Assembly (NCBI RefSeq): GCF_014268785.2
Contig: NZ_JABWRD020000002.1
Span: 588,501 to 652,500, forward strand
Origin: Pseudomonas shirazensis
GTDB taxonomy: Bacteria > Pseudomonadota > Gammaproteobacteria > Pseudomonadales > Pseudomonadaceae
Length of the DNA: 64,000 bases
Direction of reading: 5' to 3'
Shown here: positions 52,432-63,423 of the stretch, one piece after another
How the letters are laid out: every line of letters starts with the position of its first letter
Position numbering within the stretch: the stretch's first letter is position 1
Position numbers and translations under genes: made by a program
Notes under the pieces: generated by a model
The model's input: the letters and a program-made list of their open reading frames with translations, nothing else
Databases searched by the model: none
Told to the model about the DNA's origin: nothing

Positions 52432-53379
52432 TCAGAGCAGCGAGCGCACCCGCAGTTCCTTGGGCATCGAGAAGGTCACGTTCTCCGGGCGCCCGTCGAG
52501 CTCTTCGGCACCGGTTGCGCCCCAGGCCGTGAGCTGCTCAAGCACGCCGCGCACCAGCACTTCAGGTGCCGAAGCACCGGCAGTGACACCCACCCGGCCA
52601 ATGCCGTCGAACCAGCTTTGCTGCAGGTCCTCGGCGCCGTCGATCAGGTACGCCGGAGTGCCCATACGCTCGGCCAGCTCGCGCAGGCGGTTGGAGTTGG
52701 AGCTGTTCGGGCTGCCGACCACCAGCACCACATCGCACTCATCAGCCAATTGCTTGACCGCGTCCTGGCGGTTCTGGGTGGCGTAGCAGATGTCGTCCTT
52801 GCGCGGCCCGCCGATGTTGGGGAAGCGCGCGCGCAGGGCGTCGATAACCCGGCTGGTGTCGTCCATCGACAAGGTGGTCTGGGTAACGAAGGCCAGGTGA
52901 TCAGGGTCGCGCACCTGCAGATTGGCCACATCTTTCTCGTCTTCGACGAGGTAGATTGAGCCACCGTTGCTGGCGTCGTACTGACCCATTGTGCCTTCGA
53001 CTTCCGGGTGGCCAGCGTGGCCGATCAGGATGCACTCACGGCCATCGCGGCTGTACTTGGCCACCTCGATGTGGACCTTGGTCACCAGCGGGCAGGTGGC
53101 GTCGAACACCTTCAGGCCACGGCCTGCGGCTTCCTGGCGCACGGCCTGGGAGACGCCGTGGGCGCTGAAGATGACGATGACGTCGTCCGGCACCTGGTCG
53201 AGCTCTTCAACGAAGATCGCCCCGCGGTTGCGCAGGTCTTCGACCACGAACTTGTTGTGCACCACTTCGTGACGCACGTAGATCGGCGGGCCGAACACTT
53301 CCAGGGCACGGTTGACGATCTCGATCGCCCGGTCGACCCCCGCACAAAAGCCGCGAGGGTTGGCGAGTTTGATTTGCAT
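52432..53379 (-). CDS. ispH: 4-hydroxy-3-methylbut-2-enyl diphosphate reductase
   Basis: A 315-residue iron-sulfur enzyme, last step of the MEP isoprenoid pathway. The three cluster cysteines are in GFCAGVDRA (Cys12), [11 protein letters not shown] and CYATQNRQ; the active-site [10 protein letters not shown] and SSNSNRLRE motifs are also seen. It is the last gene of the ribF-ileS-lspA-fkpB-ispH series. Confidence 0.97.
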   Translation of the reverse strand: MQIKLANPRGFCAGVDRAIEIVNRALEVFGPPIYVRHEVVHNKFVVEDLRNRGAIFVEELDQVPDDVIVIFSAHGVSQAVRQEAAGRGLKVFDATCPLVTKVHIEVAKYSRDGRECILIGHAGHPEVEGTMGQYDASNGGSIYLVEDEKDVANLQVRDPDHLAFVTQTTLSMDDTSRVIDALRARFPNIGGPRKDDICYATQNRQDAVKQLADECDVVLVVGSPNSSNSNRLRELAERMGTPAYLIDGAEDLQQSWFDGIGRVGVTAGASAPEVLVRGVLEQLTAWGATGAEELDGRPENVTFSMPKELRVRSLL

Positions 53380-53393
53380 GCTCGGCTCCAGGC

Positions 53394-53831
53394 TTACAGG
53401 GCCTTCACCGCGAGGATCTCCACCTCGAAGCTCAGGGTCTTGCCAGCCAATGGGTGGTTGAAGTCGATCGTCACCTGGTGCTCGTCAAAGGCTTTGACCA
53501 CTCCAGGCAGCTCGGCGTTGGCAGCATCATTGAAGATCACCAGCAGCCCTTCGGACAGCTCCATGTCAGCGAACTGCGAACGCGGCATGATCTGCACGTT
53601 CTGCGGGTTCGGCTGACCGAAGGCGTTTTCCGGGGGCACGCTGACGGTGCGTTTGTCGCCGGCCTTGAAGCCGAACAGCGCAGCTTCAAAACCCGGCAGC
53701 AGGTTGCCGTCGCCAACCTTGAACACGGCCGGAGCCTTGTCGAAAGTGCTGTCGACGGTGTCGCCGTTTTCCAGGTGCAGGGCGAAGTGCAGAGTGACTT
53801 CGCTGTTCTGCCCGATACGGGTCTCAGTCAT
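53394..53831 (-). CDS. fkpB: FKBP-type peptidyl-prolyl isomerase (SlpA/FkpB)
   Basis: A 145-residue protein with [34 protein letters not shown], the FKBP core, and an inserted flap ([21 protein letters not shown]) as in SlpA. It catalyses prolyl isomerisation and acts as a chaperone. Its start overlaps the end of lspA by eight bases. Confidence 0.93.
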   Translation of the reverse strand: MTETRIGQNSEVTLHFALHLENGDTVDSTFDKAPAVFKVGDGNLLPGFEAALFGFKAGDKRTVSVPPENAFGQPNPQNVQIMPRSQFADMELSEGLLVIFNDAANAELPGVVKAFDEHQVTIDFNHPLAGKTLSFEVEILAVKAL

Positions 53832-54339
53832 GCGCAGGCTCCTCGGACTTCTTGCTCTTGAACATATCCAGCGCCAGCATGATAGCGCCAACGGTAATGG
53901 CACTGTCGGCAACGTTGAATGCCGGGAAGTAATGCGTATTCTTCCAGTGGACCAGGATGAAATCGACCACATGACCGAGCACGACACGGTCGTACAGGTT
54001 GCCCAGCGCGCCGCCGAGTACCAGCGCCAGCGCAACTGCCAGCCAGGTTTCGCTACGGCCAAGGCGTTTGAGCCAGATTACCAGCACCGCGCTGACCACG
54101 ATCGCGATCAGGGCAAACAGCCAGCGCTGCCAGCCAGCGCCGTCAGCCAGGAAGCTGAACGCAGCGCCGGTGTTGTAGGCCAGGGTCCAGCTGAAGTAGT
54201 CAGGGATGACCACGATCTGCTGGTACATGCTCAGGTTGCTGTTGAAGTACAACTTGGTCACCTGGTCGACCACCACGATCAGCAGGCTCAACCACAGCCA
54301 GGCGAGGCGCCCGAAGCGCCCCACTGCAGGATTAGGCAT
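53824..54339 (-). CDS. lspA: Lipoprotein signal peptidase
   Basis: A 171-residue inner-membrane aspartyl protease with four helices. The catalytic aspartates are in GNLYDRV and [11 protein letters not shown]. It removes signal peptides from prolipoproteins such as BamD and the lipoproteins at 2.4 and 4.6 kb. The ATG at 54339 overlaps the end of ileS by eight bases. Confidence 0.95.
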   Translation of the reverse strand: MPNPAVGRFGRLAWLWLSLLIVVVDQVTKLYFNSNLSMYQQIVVIPDYFSWTLAYNTGAAFSFLADGAGWQRWLFALIAIVVSAVLVIWLKRLGRSETWLAVALALVLGGALGNLYDRVVLGHVVDFILVHWKNTHYFPAFNVADSAITVGAIMLALDMFKSKKSEEPAHD

Positions 54340-57163
54340 AGTGACGCACCTCGCCCGCACCGCTCAGGTTGTCGACGCAACGTGCGCAGATTTCCGGATG
54401 CTCGGGATTGGCACCGACATCGGCGCGGAAGTGCCAGCAACGGCCACACTTGGCGTGACCGGACTTGACCACTTTCAGCTTGAGGCCTTCGACTTCGGTG
54501 GCCACGGCATCGGCCGGCGCCTGCACGAACGGCACCACGCTCGCAGCCGAGGTGATCAGTACGAAGCGCAGTTCGTCGCCAAGCTTGGCCAGGTCAGCGC
54601 TCAGGCTTTCTTCGGCAAACAGGGTCACTTCGGCTTGCAGGTTGCCACCGATGGCCTTGGCCGCACGCTGGTTTTCCAGTTCCTTGTTGACCGCCGCCTT
54701 GACCGCCATGATTCGCTCCCAGTAGGCGCGGTCCAGTTCGAAGCCTTCTGGCAGTTCGGTCAGGCCTTGGTACCAGGTGTTGAGCATCACCGACTCGTTG
54801 CGCTCGCCTGGCAGGTACTGCCACAGCTCGTCGGCGGTGAACGCCAGGATCGGCGCGATCCAGCGCACCAGCGCTTCGCTGATATGGTACAGCGCGGTCT
54901 GGCAGGAACGCCGGGCAACGCTGTTGGCGCCGGTGGTGTACTGGCGGTCCTTGATGATGTCGAGGTAGAACCCGCCCAGCTCCTGCACACAGAAGTTGTG
55001 CACCTTGGAGTAGACGTTCCAGAAGCGGTACTCGCTGTAGTGCTCTTCCAGCTCGCGTTGCAGCAGCAGCGCGCGGTCGACGGCCCAGCGGTCCAGCGCA
55101 AGCATGTCTTCGGCCGGCAGCAGGTCGCGGGCCGGATCGAAGCCGGACAGGTTCGACAGCAGGAAGCGCGCGGTATTGCGGATGCGGCGGTAGGCGTCGG
55201 CGCTACGCTGGAGGATCTGGTCGGAGACGGCCATTTCACCGGAATAGTCGGTGGCCGAAACCCACAGGCGCATGATGTCGGCGCCGAGGGTGTCGTTGAC
55301 CTTCTGCGGCTCGATGGTGTTACCCAGCGACTTGGACATCTTGCGGCCGTTCTCATCGACGGTGAAGCCGTGGGTGAGCAGCTCGCGGTAAGGCGCATGG
55401 TTGTCGATCGCGCAGCCGGTCAGCAGCGACGAGTGGAACCAGCCGCGGTGCTGGTCGGAGCCTTCCAGGTACAGGTCGGCGCGCGGGCCGGTGGCGTGAC
55501 CGATGTCATGCGAGCCACGCAGTACGTGCCAGTGGGTAGTGCCGGAGTCGAACCAGACATCGAGGGTGTCGGTGATCTTGTCGTACTGGCCGGCTTCGTC
55601 ACCGAGCAGTTCGGCAGCGTCGAGCTTGAACCAGGCTTCGATGCCCTCTTGTTCGACGCGCTTGGCGACCTCTTCCATCAGCTCGACGGTGCGCGGGTGC
55701 AGCTCGCCGCTCTGCTTGTCGAGGAAGAACGGGATCGGCACACCCCAGTTGCGCTGACGCGAGATGCACCAGTCAGGGCGGTTGGCGATCATCGAGTGCA
55801 GGCGCGCCTGACCCCAGGCCGGAACGAACTTGGTTTCTTCGATGGCTTTGAGCGCACGCTCGCGCAGGGTGTCGCCGCTGGCTGGCTGGCGGTCCATACC
55901 GATGAACCACTGCGCGGTAGCGCGGTAGATCAGCGGGGTCTTGTGGCGCCAGCAATGCATGTAGCTGTGGCTGATGGTTTCGGTGTGCAGCAGCGCACCG
56001 ACTTCCTGCAGCTTGTCGACGATGGCTGGGTTGGCCTTCCAGATGAACTGGCCGCCAAACAGCTCGAGCGACGGCACGTAGACGCCGTTGCTCTGCACCG
56101 GGGTGAGGATTTCGTCGTTGACCATGCCGTAGCGCTTGCAGGTCACGAAGTCGTCTTCGCCGTAGGCAGGTGCCGAGTGGACAACACCGGTACCGGCGCC
56201 CAGCTCGACGTATTCAGCCAGGTAAACAGGCGACATACGCTCGTAAAACGGGTGACGGAAGTTGATCAGCTCCAGCGCCGAACCTGGCGCGGTGGCGATG
56301 ACCGAGCCTTGCAGGTCCCAGCGCTTGAGGCAGGCTTCGACCAGCTCTTCGGCCAGTACCAGCAGACGCTCGCCGGTGTCGACCAGGGCGTAGGTGAACT
56401 CCGGGTGGACGTTCAGCGCCTGGTTGGCGGGTATGGTCCACGGCGTGGTGGTCCAGATGACGATGGCGGCAGGCTTGGCCAGCGCGGCCAGGCCAAAGGC
56501 GCTGGCCAGCTTGTCGGCGTCGGCGATCGGGAAGGCGACGTCGATGGTCGAGGACTTCTTGTCGGCGTATTCGACTTCGGCTTCAGCCAGGGCCGAGCCG
56601 CAATCGAAGCACCAGTTCACAGGCTTGAGGCCCTTGAACACGAAGCCTTGCTTGACGATTTCGGCCAACGCGCGGATTTCGCCCGCTTCGTTGGCGAAGT
56701 TCATGGTCTTGTAGGGGTTGTCCCAGTCACCCAGCACACCCAGGCGGATGAACTCGGTCTTCTGCCCTTCGATCTGCTCGGCGGCATAGGCACGGCACAG
56801 CTCACGGGTCTGGTCCGGGCTCAGGTGCTTGCCATGGGTGACCTCGACCTTGTGCTCGATCGGCAGGCCGTGGCAGTCCCAACCCGGGACGTATGGCGCG
56901 TCGAAACCGGAGAGGGTCTTGGAGCGGACAATCATGTCCTTGAGAATCTTGTTCAGCGCATGACCGATGTGGATCTTGCCGTTGGCGTAGGGCGGGCCAT
57001 CGTGCAGGACGAACTTGGGACGATCCTTGCCAATTTCGCGAAGCTTCTGGTACAGGCCAATGCTGTCCCAGCGCTGCAGTATCTGCGGTTCGCGCTGGGG
57101 CAGGCCGGCCTTCATCGGGAAGGCGGTGTCCGGAAGATTAAGCGTGGCTTTGTAGTCGGTCAT
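54332..57163 (-). CDS. ileS: Isoleucyl-tRNA synthetase
   Basis: A 943-residue class I synthetase with the HIGH-type motif in [19 protein letters not shown] in [11 protein letters not shown], an editing domain in between and a C-terminal zinc finger [10 protein letters not shown]...ICARC. Its start overlaps ribF by four bases (ATGA). The long open frame on the opposite strand is a GC-bias shadow. Confidence 0.98.
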   Translation of the reverse strand: MTDYKATLNLPDTAFPMKAGLPQREPQILQRWDSIGLYQKLREIGKDRPKFVLHDGPPYANGKIHIGHALNKILKDMIVRSKTLSGFDAPYVPGWDCHGLPIEHKVEVTHGKHLSPDQTRELCRAYAAEQIEGQKTEFIRLGVLGDWDNPYKTMNFANEAGEIRALAEIVKQGFVFKGLKPVNWCFDCGSALAEAEVEYADKKSSTIDVAFPIADADKLASAFGLAALAKPAAIVIWTTTPWTIPANQALNVHPEFTYALVDTGERLLVLAEELVEACLKRWDLQGSVIATAPGSALELINFRHPFYERMSPVYLAEYVELGAGTGVVHSAPAYGEDDFVTCKRYGMVNDEILTPVQSNGVYVPSLELFGGQFIWKANPAIVDKLQEVGALLHTETISHSYMHCWRHKTPLIYRATAQWFIGMDRQPASGDTLRERALKAIEETKFVPAWGQARLHSMIANRPDWCISRQRNWGVPIPFFLDKQSGELHPRTVELMEEVAKRVEQEGIEAWFKLDAAELLGDEAGQYDKITDTLDVWFDSGTTHWHVLRGSHDIGHATGPRADLYLEGSDQHRGWFHSSLLTGCAIDNHAPYRELLTHGFTVDENGRKMSKSLGNTIEPQKVNDTLGADIMRLWVSATDYSGEMAVSDQILQRSADAYRRIRNTARFLLSNLSGFDPARDLLPAEDMLALDRWAVDRALLLQRELEEHYSEYRFWNVYSKVHNFCVQELGGFYLDIIKDRQYTTGANSVARRSCQTALYHISEALVRWIAPILAFTADELWQYLPGERNESVMLNTWYQGLTELPEGFELDRAYWERIMAVKAAVNKELENQRAAKAIGGNLQAEVTLFAEESLSADLAKLGDELRFVLITSAASVVPFVQAPADAVATEVEGLKLKVVKSGHAKCGRCWHFRADVGANPEHPEICARCVDNLSGAGEVRHYA

Positions 57164-58110
57164 TTCAGGCTCTTGGTTAGCGGTTGAGCGTGCCAGTGGG
57201 CACGTGCGGCGGCGATGTCCGCGTCGATCGCCGACTTCAGCGCCTCCAGGGAGGCGAATCGCTGCTCTTCGCGCAGCTTTTGGTGGAACTCCACCGTCAG
57301 ACGCCGGCCATACAGGTCGCCGGCAAAATCAAGAAGATGAATCTCCAGGTGAGGACGACCATCACCAGCAACGGTGGGTCGTACCCCGATATTGGCAACA
57401 CCCGGCCAGCGCTTGCCGTCGATCTCGGCACTGGTCAGGTAGACCCCGCTGAGTGGGATGCGGCGGCGCTTGAGCTGAATGTTGGCGGTCGGCGTGCCGA
57501 GCTGACGGGCCAGCTTCTGGCCGTGCAGGACGCGCCCGGTAATGGTGTACGGGCGGCCCAGCAGGTGTGCGGCCAGGGCAAAGTCAGCATTGGCCAGGGC
57601 GGTACGCACCTTGGTGCTGCTGACCCGCAAGCCGTCCTGCACGACCGTGTTGGCGGCCTCGACGGTAAAGCCGTACTTTTTGCCGGCCTCGACCAGAAAA
57701 TCAAAGTCGCCGGCACGGTCGCAGCCAAAGCGGAAGTCGTCACCGACCTCCAGGTGGCGCACGCCGAGGCCATCGACCACGATCGTCTTGACGAATTCAT
57801 CGGCGCTGAGCTGGCTCAGGCGCTGGTTGAAGGCCAGGCACAGGACCAGGTCGATGCCTTCGGCGGCCAGCAGCTGCACCTTGTCGCGCAGCCGCGCCAG
57901 GCGTGCCGGCGCAGTCTCGGGGGCAAAATACTCGCGCGGCTGTGGCTCGAAGATCACCACGCAGGTGGGCAGGCCTAACTCCCGGGCGCGGTCGCGCAGG
58001 CGCGCCAGGATTGCCTGGTGGCCACGGTGAACCCCGTCGAAGTTGCCAATGGTGGCGACACACCCCCGGTGCTCGGGGCGCAGGTTGTGAAGACCTCGAA
58101 CCAGCTGCAT
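57160..58110 (-). CDS. ribF: Bifunctional riboflavin kinase / FMN adenylyltransferase
   Basis: A 316-residue enzyme with the nucleotidyltransferase motif [15 protein letters not shown], then [10 protein letters not shown] and the riboflavin kinase domain ([33 protein letters not shown]). It makes FMN and FAD. The ATG at 58110 ([10 protein letters not shown]) is the usual start; in-frame ATGs at 58128 and 58149 are less likely. Confidence 0.95.
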   Translation of the reverse strand: MQLVRGLHNLRPEHRGCVATIGNFDGVHRGHQAILARLRDRARELGLPTCVVIFEPQPREYFAPETAPARLARLRDKVQLLAAEGIDLVLCLAFNQRLSQLSADEFVKTIVVDGLGVRHLEVGDDFRFGCDRAGDFDFLVEAGKKYGFTVEAANTVVQDGLRVSSTKVRTALANADFALAAHLLGRPYTITGRVLHGQKLARQLGTPTANIQLKRRRIPLSGVYLTSAEIDGKRWPGVANIGVRPTVAGDGRPHLEIHLLDFAGDLYGRRLTVEFHQKLREEQRFASLEALKSAIDADIAAARAHWHAQPLTKSLK

Positions 58111-58227
58111 AACGCGCTTCTTGCTCATAAAGTGGTCGATTATAACCACACCCGGGCGCTGGTGACAGGCAGCAGCGCCCTGGGGTGGCGACTAATGTGT
58201 AAAACCGACGCCTGGCCGCCTGGCAGC

Positions 58228-59766
58228 TTAATGCAAGGCATTGCGGGCAAACTGCCGGGGGCGCAAGCCGCAGGCGAACAGGCAACCGAAATAGGTCACG
58301 ACGCCGGCACCGATCAGGGCACCCAGGCGCAGGAAGCGCTCGAGCATGCCGCCCTCTTCCCAGGCTGGCATGTAATGCATGCCCAGCAGCAACACGGCCG
58401 ACATCAGGCTGACCGCAAGGATCAGCTTGAACAGGAACCGCGCCCAGCCTGGTTGCGGCTGGAACAGGTCCTGGCGGCGCAGGCGCCAGTACAGCAAGCC
58501 GGCGTTGAGGCAGGCGCCGATGCTGATGGCCAGGGCCAGCCCGGCATGGGCCAGCGGGCCGACCAGTACCAGGTTGAGCAGCTGGGTCGAGATCAGGGTG
58601 AAGATGGCGATCTTTACCGGCGTGCGGATGTTCTGCTGGGCATAGAAGCCCGGCGCAAGCACCTTGATCAGGATGATCGCCAGCAGGCCGACCGAGTAGG
58701 CGATCAAGGCGCGCTGGGTCATGGCCGCGTCGAATGCGCTGAACTTGCCGTACTGGAACAGCGCCACGGTCAACGGCTCGGCCAGAATTGCCAGGGCCAG
58801 GGTACATGGCAGTACCAGCAGGAAGCACAGGCGCAGGCCCCAGTCGAGAATCCGCGAGTACTCGTGGCGGTCACGATTGGCGTAGGTCTTTGCCAGGGTC
58901 GGCAAGAGGATAGTGCCGAGAGCTACCCCGAGCACGCCTGAGGGCAGCTCCATCAGGCGGTCGGCGTAGTACATCCACGACACCGATCCGGCCACCAGAA
59001 AGGAAGCGAAGATGGTGTTGATGATCAGCGAGATCTGGCTGACCGACACGCCGAGAATCGCCGGCAGCATCTGCTTGAGCACCCGCCATACACCGCTGTC
59101 GCGCAGGTTCAGGCGCGGCAGCACGAGCATGCCGATCTTCTTCAATGCCGGCAGCTGATACAGCAACTGCGCCAGGCCGCCCGCCAACACACCCCAGGCC
59201 AGGGCCATGATCGGCTGCTCGAAGTACGGCGTCAGCAGCAGGGCGAAGGCGATCATCGCCACGTTGAGCAGGGTCGGGGTAAACGCCGGTACCGCAAAGC
59301 GGTTCCAGGTATTGAGGATCGCCCCTGCCAGCGATGACAGCGAGATCAGCAATATATAAGGGAAGGTCACCCGCAGCAGGTCGGTGGTCAGAGCGAAGCG
59401 CTCGGCGTCGGCGGCGAAGCCCGGCGCCGTGACCCACACGATCCACGGCGCGGCGAAGATGCCCAGCGCAGTAACCAGGGCCAGTACCAGAGTCAGCAAG
59501 CCACTGACGTAGGCAATAAAGGTGCGCGTCGCCTCTTCGCCCTGTTGGGTCTTGTACTCGGCCAGGATCGGCACGAAGGCCTGCGAGAATGCGCCCTCAG
59601 CGAAGATACGCCGCAGCAGGTTGGGCAGTTTGAAGGCGATGAAGAACGCATCGGTTGCCGCGCCGGCACCGAATACGCGCGCCAGGATGGTGTCGCGGAC
59701 AAAGCCCAGCACCCGTGAAATCATGGTGATGGAGCTGACTGCAGCCAGGGATTTGAGCAGGTTCAT
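58228..59766 (-). CDS. murJ: Lipid II flippase MurJ
   Basis: A 512-residue inner-membrane protein with about 14 helices. [25 protein letters not shown] and [28 protein letters not shown] are MurJ signatures. It flips lipid II for peptidoglycan synthesis. The ATG at 59766 gives the normal N-terminus; upstream frame is non-coding. Confidence 0.96.
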   Translation of the reverse strand: MNLLKSLAAVSSITMISRVLGFVRDTILARVFGAGAATDAFFIAFKLPNLLRRIFAEGAFSQAFVPILAEYKTQQGEEATRTFIAYVSGLLTLVLALVTALGIFAAPWIVWVTAPGFAADAERFALTTDLLRVTFPYILLISLSSLAGAILNTWNRFAVPAFTPTLLNVAMIAFALLLTPYFEQPIMALAWGVLAGGLAQLLYQLPALKKIGMLVLPRLNLRDSGVWRVLKQMLPAILGVSVSQISLIINTIFASFLVAGSVSWMYYADRLMELPSGVLGVALGTILLPTLAKTYANRDRHEYSRILDWGLRLCFLLVLPCTLALAILAEPLTVALFQYGKFSAFDAAMTQRALIAYSVGLLAIILIKVLAPGFYAQQNIRTPVKIAIFTLISTQLLNLVLVGPLAHAGLALAISIGACLNAGLLYWRLRRQDLFQPQPGWARFLFKLILAVSLMSAVLLLGMHYMPAWEEGGMLERFLRLGALIGAGVVTYFGCLFACGLRPRQFARNALH

Positions 59767-60015
59767 CGAAAAATTTTCACGCTGGGGACGGAGGACGCTA
59801 CTAAAGCCGCCAAGATGTGCGATACTCCCGCGCCTTCGCAGGGGAGCCAAAATTCCCGAGTTTACAGGTCGCGGCGCAGAAAGGAATATTTCCCTCTCGC
59901 GGACCCACCACTCGGCGGAACCTTGCAGGTGGCCTTGACATCTGTCGTATGCATCGGCATGATTCGCGGCCTATTTTGTTTGCTATTTCCCTAAAGTCTT
60001 TCAAGGAGCTCGACG

Positions 60016-60294
60016 GTGGCCAACTCACCTTCCGCCAAGAAACGCGCAAAACAGGCTGAGAAGCGTCGCAGCCACAACGCCAGCCTGCGTTCCATGGTTC
60101 GTACCTACATCAAGAATGTAGTTAAAGCCATTGACGCAAAAGACGCCGAAAAAGCGCAAGCCGCTTACACCCTGGCTGTGCCTGTCCTCGACCGTATGGC
60201 CGACAAAGGTATCATCCACAAGAACAAGGCTGCTCGCCATAAAGGCCGTCTGAATGGCCACATCAAGGCGCTGAAAGAAACTGCAGCTGCCTAA
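60016..60294 (+). CDS. rpsT: 30S ribosomal protein S20
   Basis: A 92-residue basic protein, [20 protein letters not shown] after the initiator, binding 16S rRNA. Translation starts at GTG, with AAGGAG about ten bases upstream. E. coli rpsT also uses a rare start (TTG) linked to autoregulation; the GTG here may play a similar role. Divergent from murJ. Confidence 0.97.
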   Translation: MANSPSAKKRAKQAEKRRSHNASLRSMVRTYIKNVVKAIDAKDAEKAQAAYTLAVPVLDRMADKGIIHKNKAARHKGRLNGHIKALKETAAA

Positions 60295-60308
60295 GCGACG
60301 CGCTTGTT

Positions 60309-60336
60309 AAAAACCGACCCTAGGGTCGGTTTTTTA
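60309..60336 (+). terminator. Rho-independent terminator of rpsT
   Basis: AAAACCGACCC and GGGTCGGTTTT pair and six T residues follow, 15 bases past the stop. Confidence 0.93.
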
Positions 60337-60365
60337 TTGCCTGCGATTTATGCCGTGACGCGGTC

Positions 60366-60485
60366 CCTGTAGGAGCGGCCTTGTGTCGCGAAAGGGTCGC
60401 GCAGCGGCCCCACGATTTAGGCAACGCCGCAGAATTGCTGGGGGCGCTACGCACCCCTTTCGCGACACAAGGCCGCTCCTACAGG
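60366..60485. repeat. REP-like intergenic inverted repeat, copy 2
   Basis: CCTGTAGGAGCGGCCTTGTG is matched by its reverse complement at the far end. The arms are the same as in the copy at 29066-29180 and the internal part differs. It lies between the convergent rpsT and pqiB genes. Confidence 0.88.
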
Positions 60486-60506
60486 TTATGCGGCGCAGCG
60501 GATTGC

Positions 60507-62816
60507 TTACTTGCCCAGCTGGATCTTCGGCGCCCACTGCAGCCACACGTCATCAGGCTTGTCGAACAAGGCAAAGGTCTGCTTCGGTCGTGCCGGGTTA
60601 CCCATCTGCTCGCCCTCTGGCGTGGCAAAGGCAATGCCACCGTCAATCAGCGTCTCCAGCGACTCGGTACGCACCGTGGCGCCCTTGAACAAGCCCCAGT
60701 CGAAGCCAAAGCCGCTGCTGTTCCAGAACCGGCTGCCACCGCGCACCAGCCCGGCATAGCGCGGTTCGATGAGGATGTGGATCAGCACTCGATCAGCGCT
60801 CTGTCCCAATTCAAAGCCAGTGACCTTGCCCACCGCCACCTCGCGGTAGGTGACCGGCACGCCCGGCTTGATCGAGCCACGTCGCGGAGCACTCAGGGTA
60901 ATCGGCAAGCCGATCTCCTGGCCTTTCACCTCTGGCGCCTCGGCCAGAGCGATGAAGTCACGCTGTGAGCCTTGGCTCCTGGCGGCTGGCTGCACCTCGA
61001 TGTACTGCCCACCGATCAGCGTATCGAGGTTCTCGGTCTTGACCAGCCCCAATGCTGGCTTGACCACCCAGAACTGCGTACCGACACGGGTGATGCGGTC
61101 GGCAGCTTCGTTGATGCGCGCACGCAGCAGTACCGCCTGCAGATCGTCGGTCAGATCGGTACTCTCGATACTGCCCACCTCCAAGCCGCGGAAGCGGATC
61201 GGCGTGCCCGGCTTGAGGCCATCAGCGCGCTCGACACGGATGGTGATCAGGGTACCGGCGCGATTGGCTGCCTCTTCACTCTCATGCAGACGGAAGCGCG
61301 GGATATGACGCTTGAGCGGCACATCCGGCTTCGGCGTATCGAAGGCAATGCCGCCCGCCATCAGGGTCTGCAAAGACTCGCTCTTGACCTTGATCCCGGA
61401 CAGGCCGCCAGTCAGCGTGATACCACTGGCATTCCAGAAGCGCGTTGAGCCGTTGACCAGGTTGGCGTACTCCTTTTCGATGTGCACACCGATCAGGATG
61501 CGTTTGCTGTTGCGGGCAAACTGATAGCTCTGCACGTTGCCGACCTTGACCTGGCGATACATCACCGGGCTGCCGACCTCAAGCGAGCCGAGGCTGTCGG
61601 CGAACAGCACCATATGCAGGCCTGGCGACTTCAGATCGAGCGGCGGCGCCTTGGCCCGTGCTTCGAATTCGCGCTGCGGCCGTGCGCCCTTGTCACCTGG
61701 ACGGATGGCAATGTAGTTACCCTTCACCAGCGCCTCCAGGCCAGTGATGCCCGCCAGGGAAATGGACGGCTTGACCACCCAGAATTGCGTGCCCTCGACC
61801 AGATAATCCTCGGCCAGAGGATCAAGGGTCAATTCGGCTGACGCACTGGCCAGGTCGTCTTCGATCTTCAGGGTCTTCAGCGAGCCGATCTGAATGCCTT
61901 TGTACAACACTGGCGTACGCCCTGCCTGCAGGCCTTCAAAATCAGTCAGTTTGACCTTGATGCGGATACCCGCCTGGGCAGCGTCAAAGTCTTCATAGAG
62001 GCGGAATGGCAGGCTTGGATCAGTCGGCGGACTGTCTTTGCGGTGCTCAGGGGTAGCAAAGGCAATACCGCCGGCAACGATGCTGCTGAGCGACTCACTG
62101 CGTACCTTTACCCCGGACAGGTCAGCATCGATGCTGATGCCGCTGGCATTCCAGAAGCGCGTATGTTTGCGCACCAGGCTGGCGTAGGCGGGCTGGATGA
62201 ACACCTTCACCTCAACGGTGTCCTGATCCTCGGACAGCTTGTAGCTCTTCACCCGACCGACCTGGATCTGCTTGTAGAACACCGGGCTGTCGCGATTGAG
62301 CGAGCCGAGTCGATCGGCCTTGAGGGTCAGGTGCAGGCCGGGCTCGGAGTCAGACAGCGGTGGCGCCGAGGCCAGCGCCTTGAAGCTTTTGGTCGGCTCG
62401 CCTTTGCCCGGGTCGACGGCAATATAGTTACCCGATACCAGTGTCTCCAGGCCGGAGATGCCCGCCAGGGTAACGCTCGGCTTGACCAGCCAGAAGCGCG
62501 TGCCGGTGGTCAGCTGGGTGTCTGCCGCCTTGTTCATCTCGATGGTGGCGATCACCCCGGTGTTGCTGCCGGTGGCATCCAGCTCCAGCTCGGTAACCTT
62601 GCCGACTGGCATACCCTTGTAGATCACCTCGGTCTTGTTGGCGACGATCCCTTCACCAGTCTTGAAGCGCACCTGGATTTCCACCCCGGCAGAACGGTAG
62701 GCCTGAACGCCCAGCCAGCCGCCGATGATCAACGCGATCAGGGGCAGAATCCAGATGGCCGACCAGTTCGAGGCAGGGCGGGTTTTTGCCGTAGGCACGT
62801 CACTCATGGTCGTCAT
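60507..62816 (-). CDS. pqiB: PqiB/LetB-like protein with six MCE domains
   Basis: A 769-residue protein with one N-terminal membrane helix (IWILPLIALIIGGWLGVQAY) and six MCE units, recognised by their core GxPVxYKxxxVGxV-type strands: EVIYKGMPVGKV, PVFYKQIQVGRV, PVLYKGIQIGSL, PVMYRQVKVGNV, PIRFRGLEVGSI, PVTYREVAVGKV. E. coli PqiB has three and LetB seven. Such proteins form hexameric tubes across the periplasm that carry lipids between membranes. It overlaps the PqiA-like gene by 17 bases. Confidence 0.9.
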   Translation of the reverse strand: MTTMSDVPTAKTRPASNWSAIWILPLIALIIGGWLGVQAYRSAGVEIQVRFKTGEGIVANKTEVIYKGMPVGKVTELELDATGSNTGVIATIEMNKAADTQLTTGTRFWLVKPSVTLAGISGLETLVSGNYIAVDPGKGEPTKSFKALASAPPLSDSEPGLHLTLKADRLGSLNRDSPVFYKQIQVGRVKSYKLSEDQDTVEVKVFIQPAYASLVRKHTRFWNASGISIDADLSGVKVRSESLSSIVAGGIAFATPEHRKDSPPTDPSLPFRLYEDFDAAQAGIRIKVKLTDFEGLQAGRTPVLYKGIQIGSLKTLKIEDDLASASAELTLDPLAEDYLVEGTQFWVVKPSISLAGITGLEALVKGNYIAIRPGDKGARPQREFEARAKAPPLDLKSPGLHMVLFADSLGSLEVGSPVMYRQVKVGNVQSYQFARNSKRILIGVHIEKEYANLVNGSTRFWNASGITLTGGLSGIKVKSESLQTLMAGGIAFDTPKPDVPLKRHIPRFRLHESEEAANRAGTLITIRVERADGLKPGTPIRFRGLEVGSIESTDLTDDLQAVLLRARINEAADRITRVGTQFWVVKPALGLVKTENLDTLIGGQYIEVQPAARSQGSQRDFIALAEAPEVKGQEIGLPITLSAPRRGSIKPGVPVTYREVAVGKVTGFELGQSADRVLIHILIEPRYAGLVRGGSRFWNSSGFGFDWGLFKGATVRTESLETLIDGGIAFATPEGEQMGNPARPKQTFALFDKPDDVWLQWAPKIQLGK

Positions 62817-63423
62817 CCGACTCCGTGTTATCCCAGATCAGTCGGGGATCGAAAGTTAAGGCAGCAAACATCGTCAGGATCACCACGCAGGCGAAAGCGA
62901 TGGCGCCCAGATTAGCTTCGACGCTGGCAATCCGGCCAAAATTGACCACCGCCACCAAAATGGCAATGACAAATATGTCCAGCATCGACCAGCGCCCGAT
63001 GAATTCGATAAAACGGTACATCCAGATGCGCTGCCGGGCCGACAGCGGCTGATGTCTTTGCACCGAGTACAGCAGCAGGCCGATGCCGACTAATTTGAAG
63101 GTCGGCACCAGGATACTGGCAATGAACACCACGGCTGCGATAGGCAGCATGCCGTGGTGCATCAGCGTGATGACCCCGGACATGATCGTGTCGGGGCTGC
63201 CCTTGCCCAGCGAGCTGACCGTCATGATCGGCAACAGGTTGGCGGGGATGTACAGGATGAACGCAGTGATCAGCAGTGCCCAGGTGCGCACGATGCTGTT
63301 AGGCCGTCGCGGGTGGACGACGGCACCGCAGCGGATACAGGTCTGCCCGGCGTCATCGCCTTCCTGACGGTTCAGCTCGTGGCATTCATTGCACACCAGA
63401 ATCCCGGCATCAATCGCCCGCAT
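62800..63423 (-). CDS. pqiA: PqiA-like membrane protein, second half
   Basis: A 207-residue protein with a zinc-ribbon (CNECHELN and CIRCGAVVHPRRP) followed by four helices and the PqiA core ILYIPANLLPIM. E. coli PqiA is one chain with two such units; here they are encoded by two overlapping genes. It probably works as the inner-membrane partner of the MCE tube. Confidence 0.88.
   Translation of the reverse strand: MRAIDAGILVCNECHELNRQEGDDAGQTCIRCGAVVHPRRPNSIVRTWALLITAFILYIPANLLPIMTVSSLGKGSPDTIMSGVITLMHHGMLPIAAVVFIASILVPTFKLVGIGLLLYSVQRHQPLSARQRIWMYRFIEFIGRWSMLDIFVIAILVAVVNFGRIASVEANLGAIAFACVVILTMFAALTFDPRLIWDNTESDDDHE

Noticed and set aside
54206..57187. Long open frame on the plus strand opposite ileS (993 codons)
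   Set aside because: GC-bias shadow: ileS on the other strand has all synthetase motifs, and the antisense translation has no recognisable domain.
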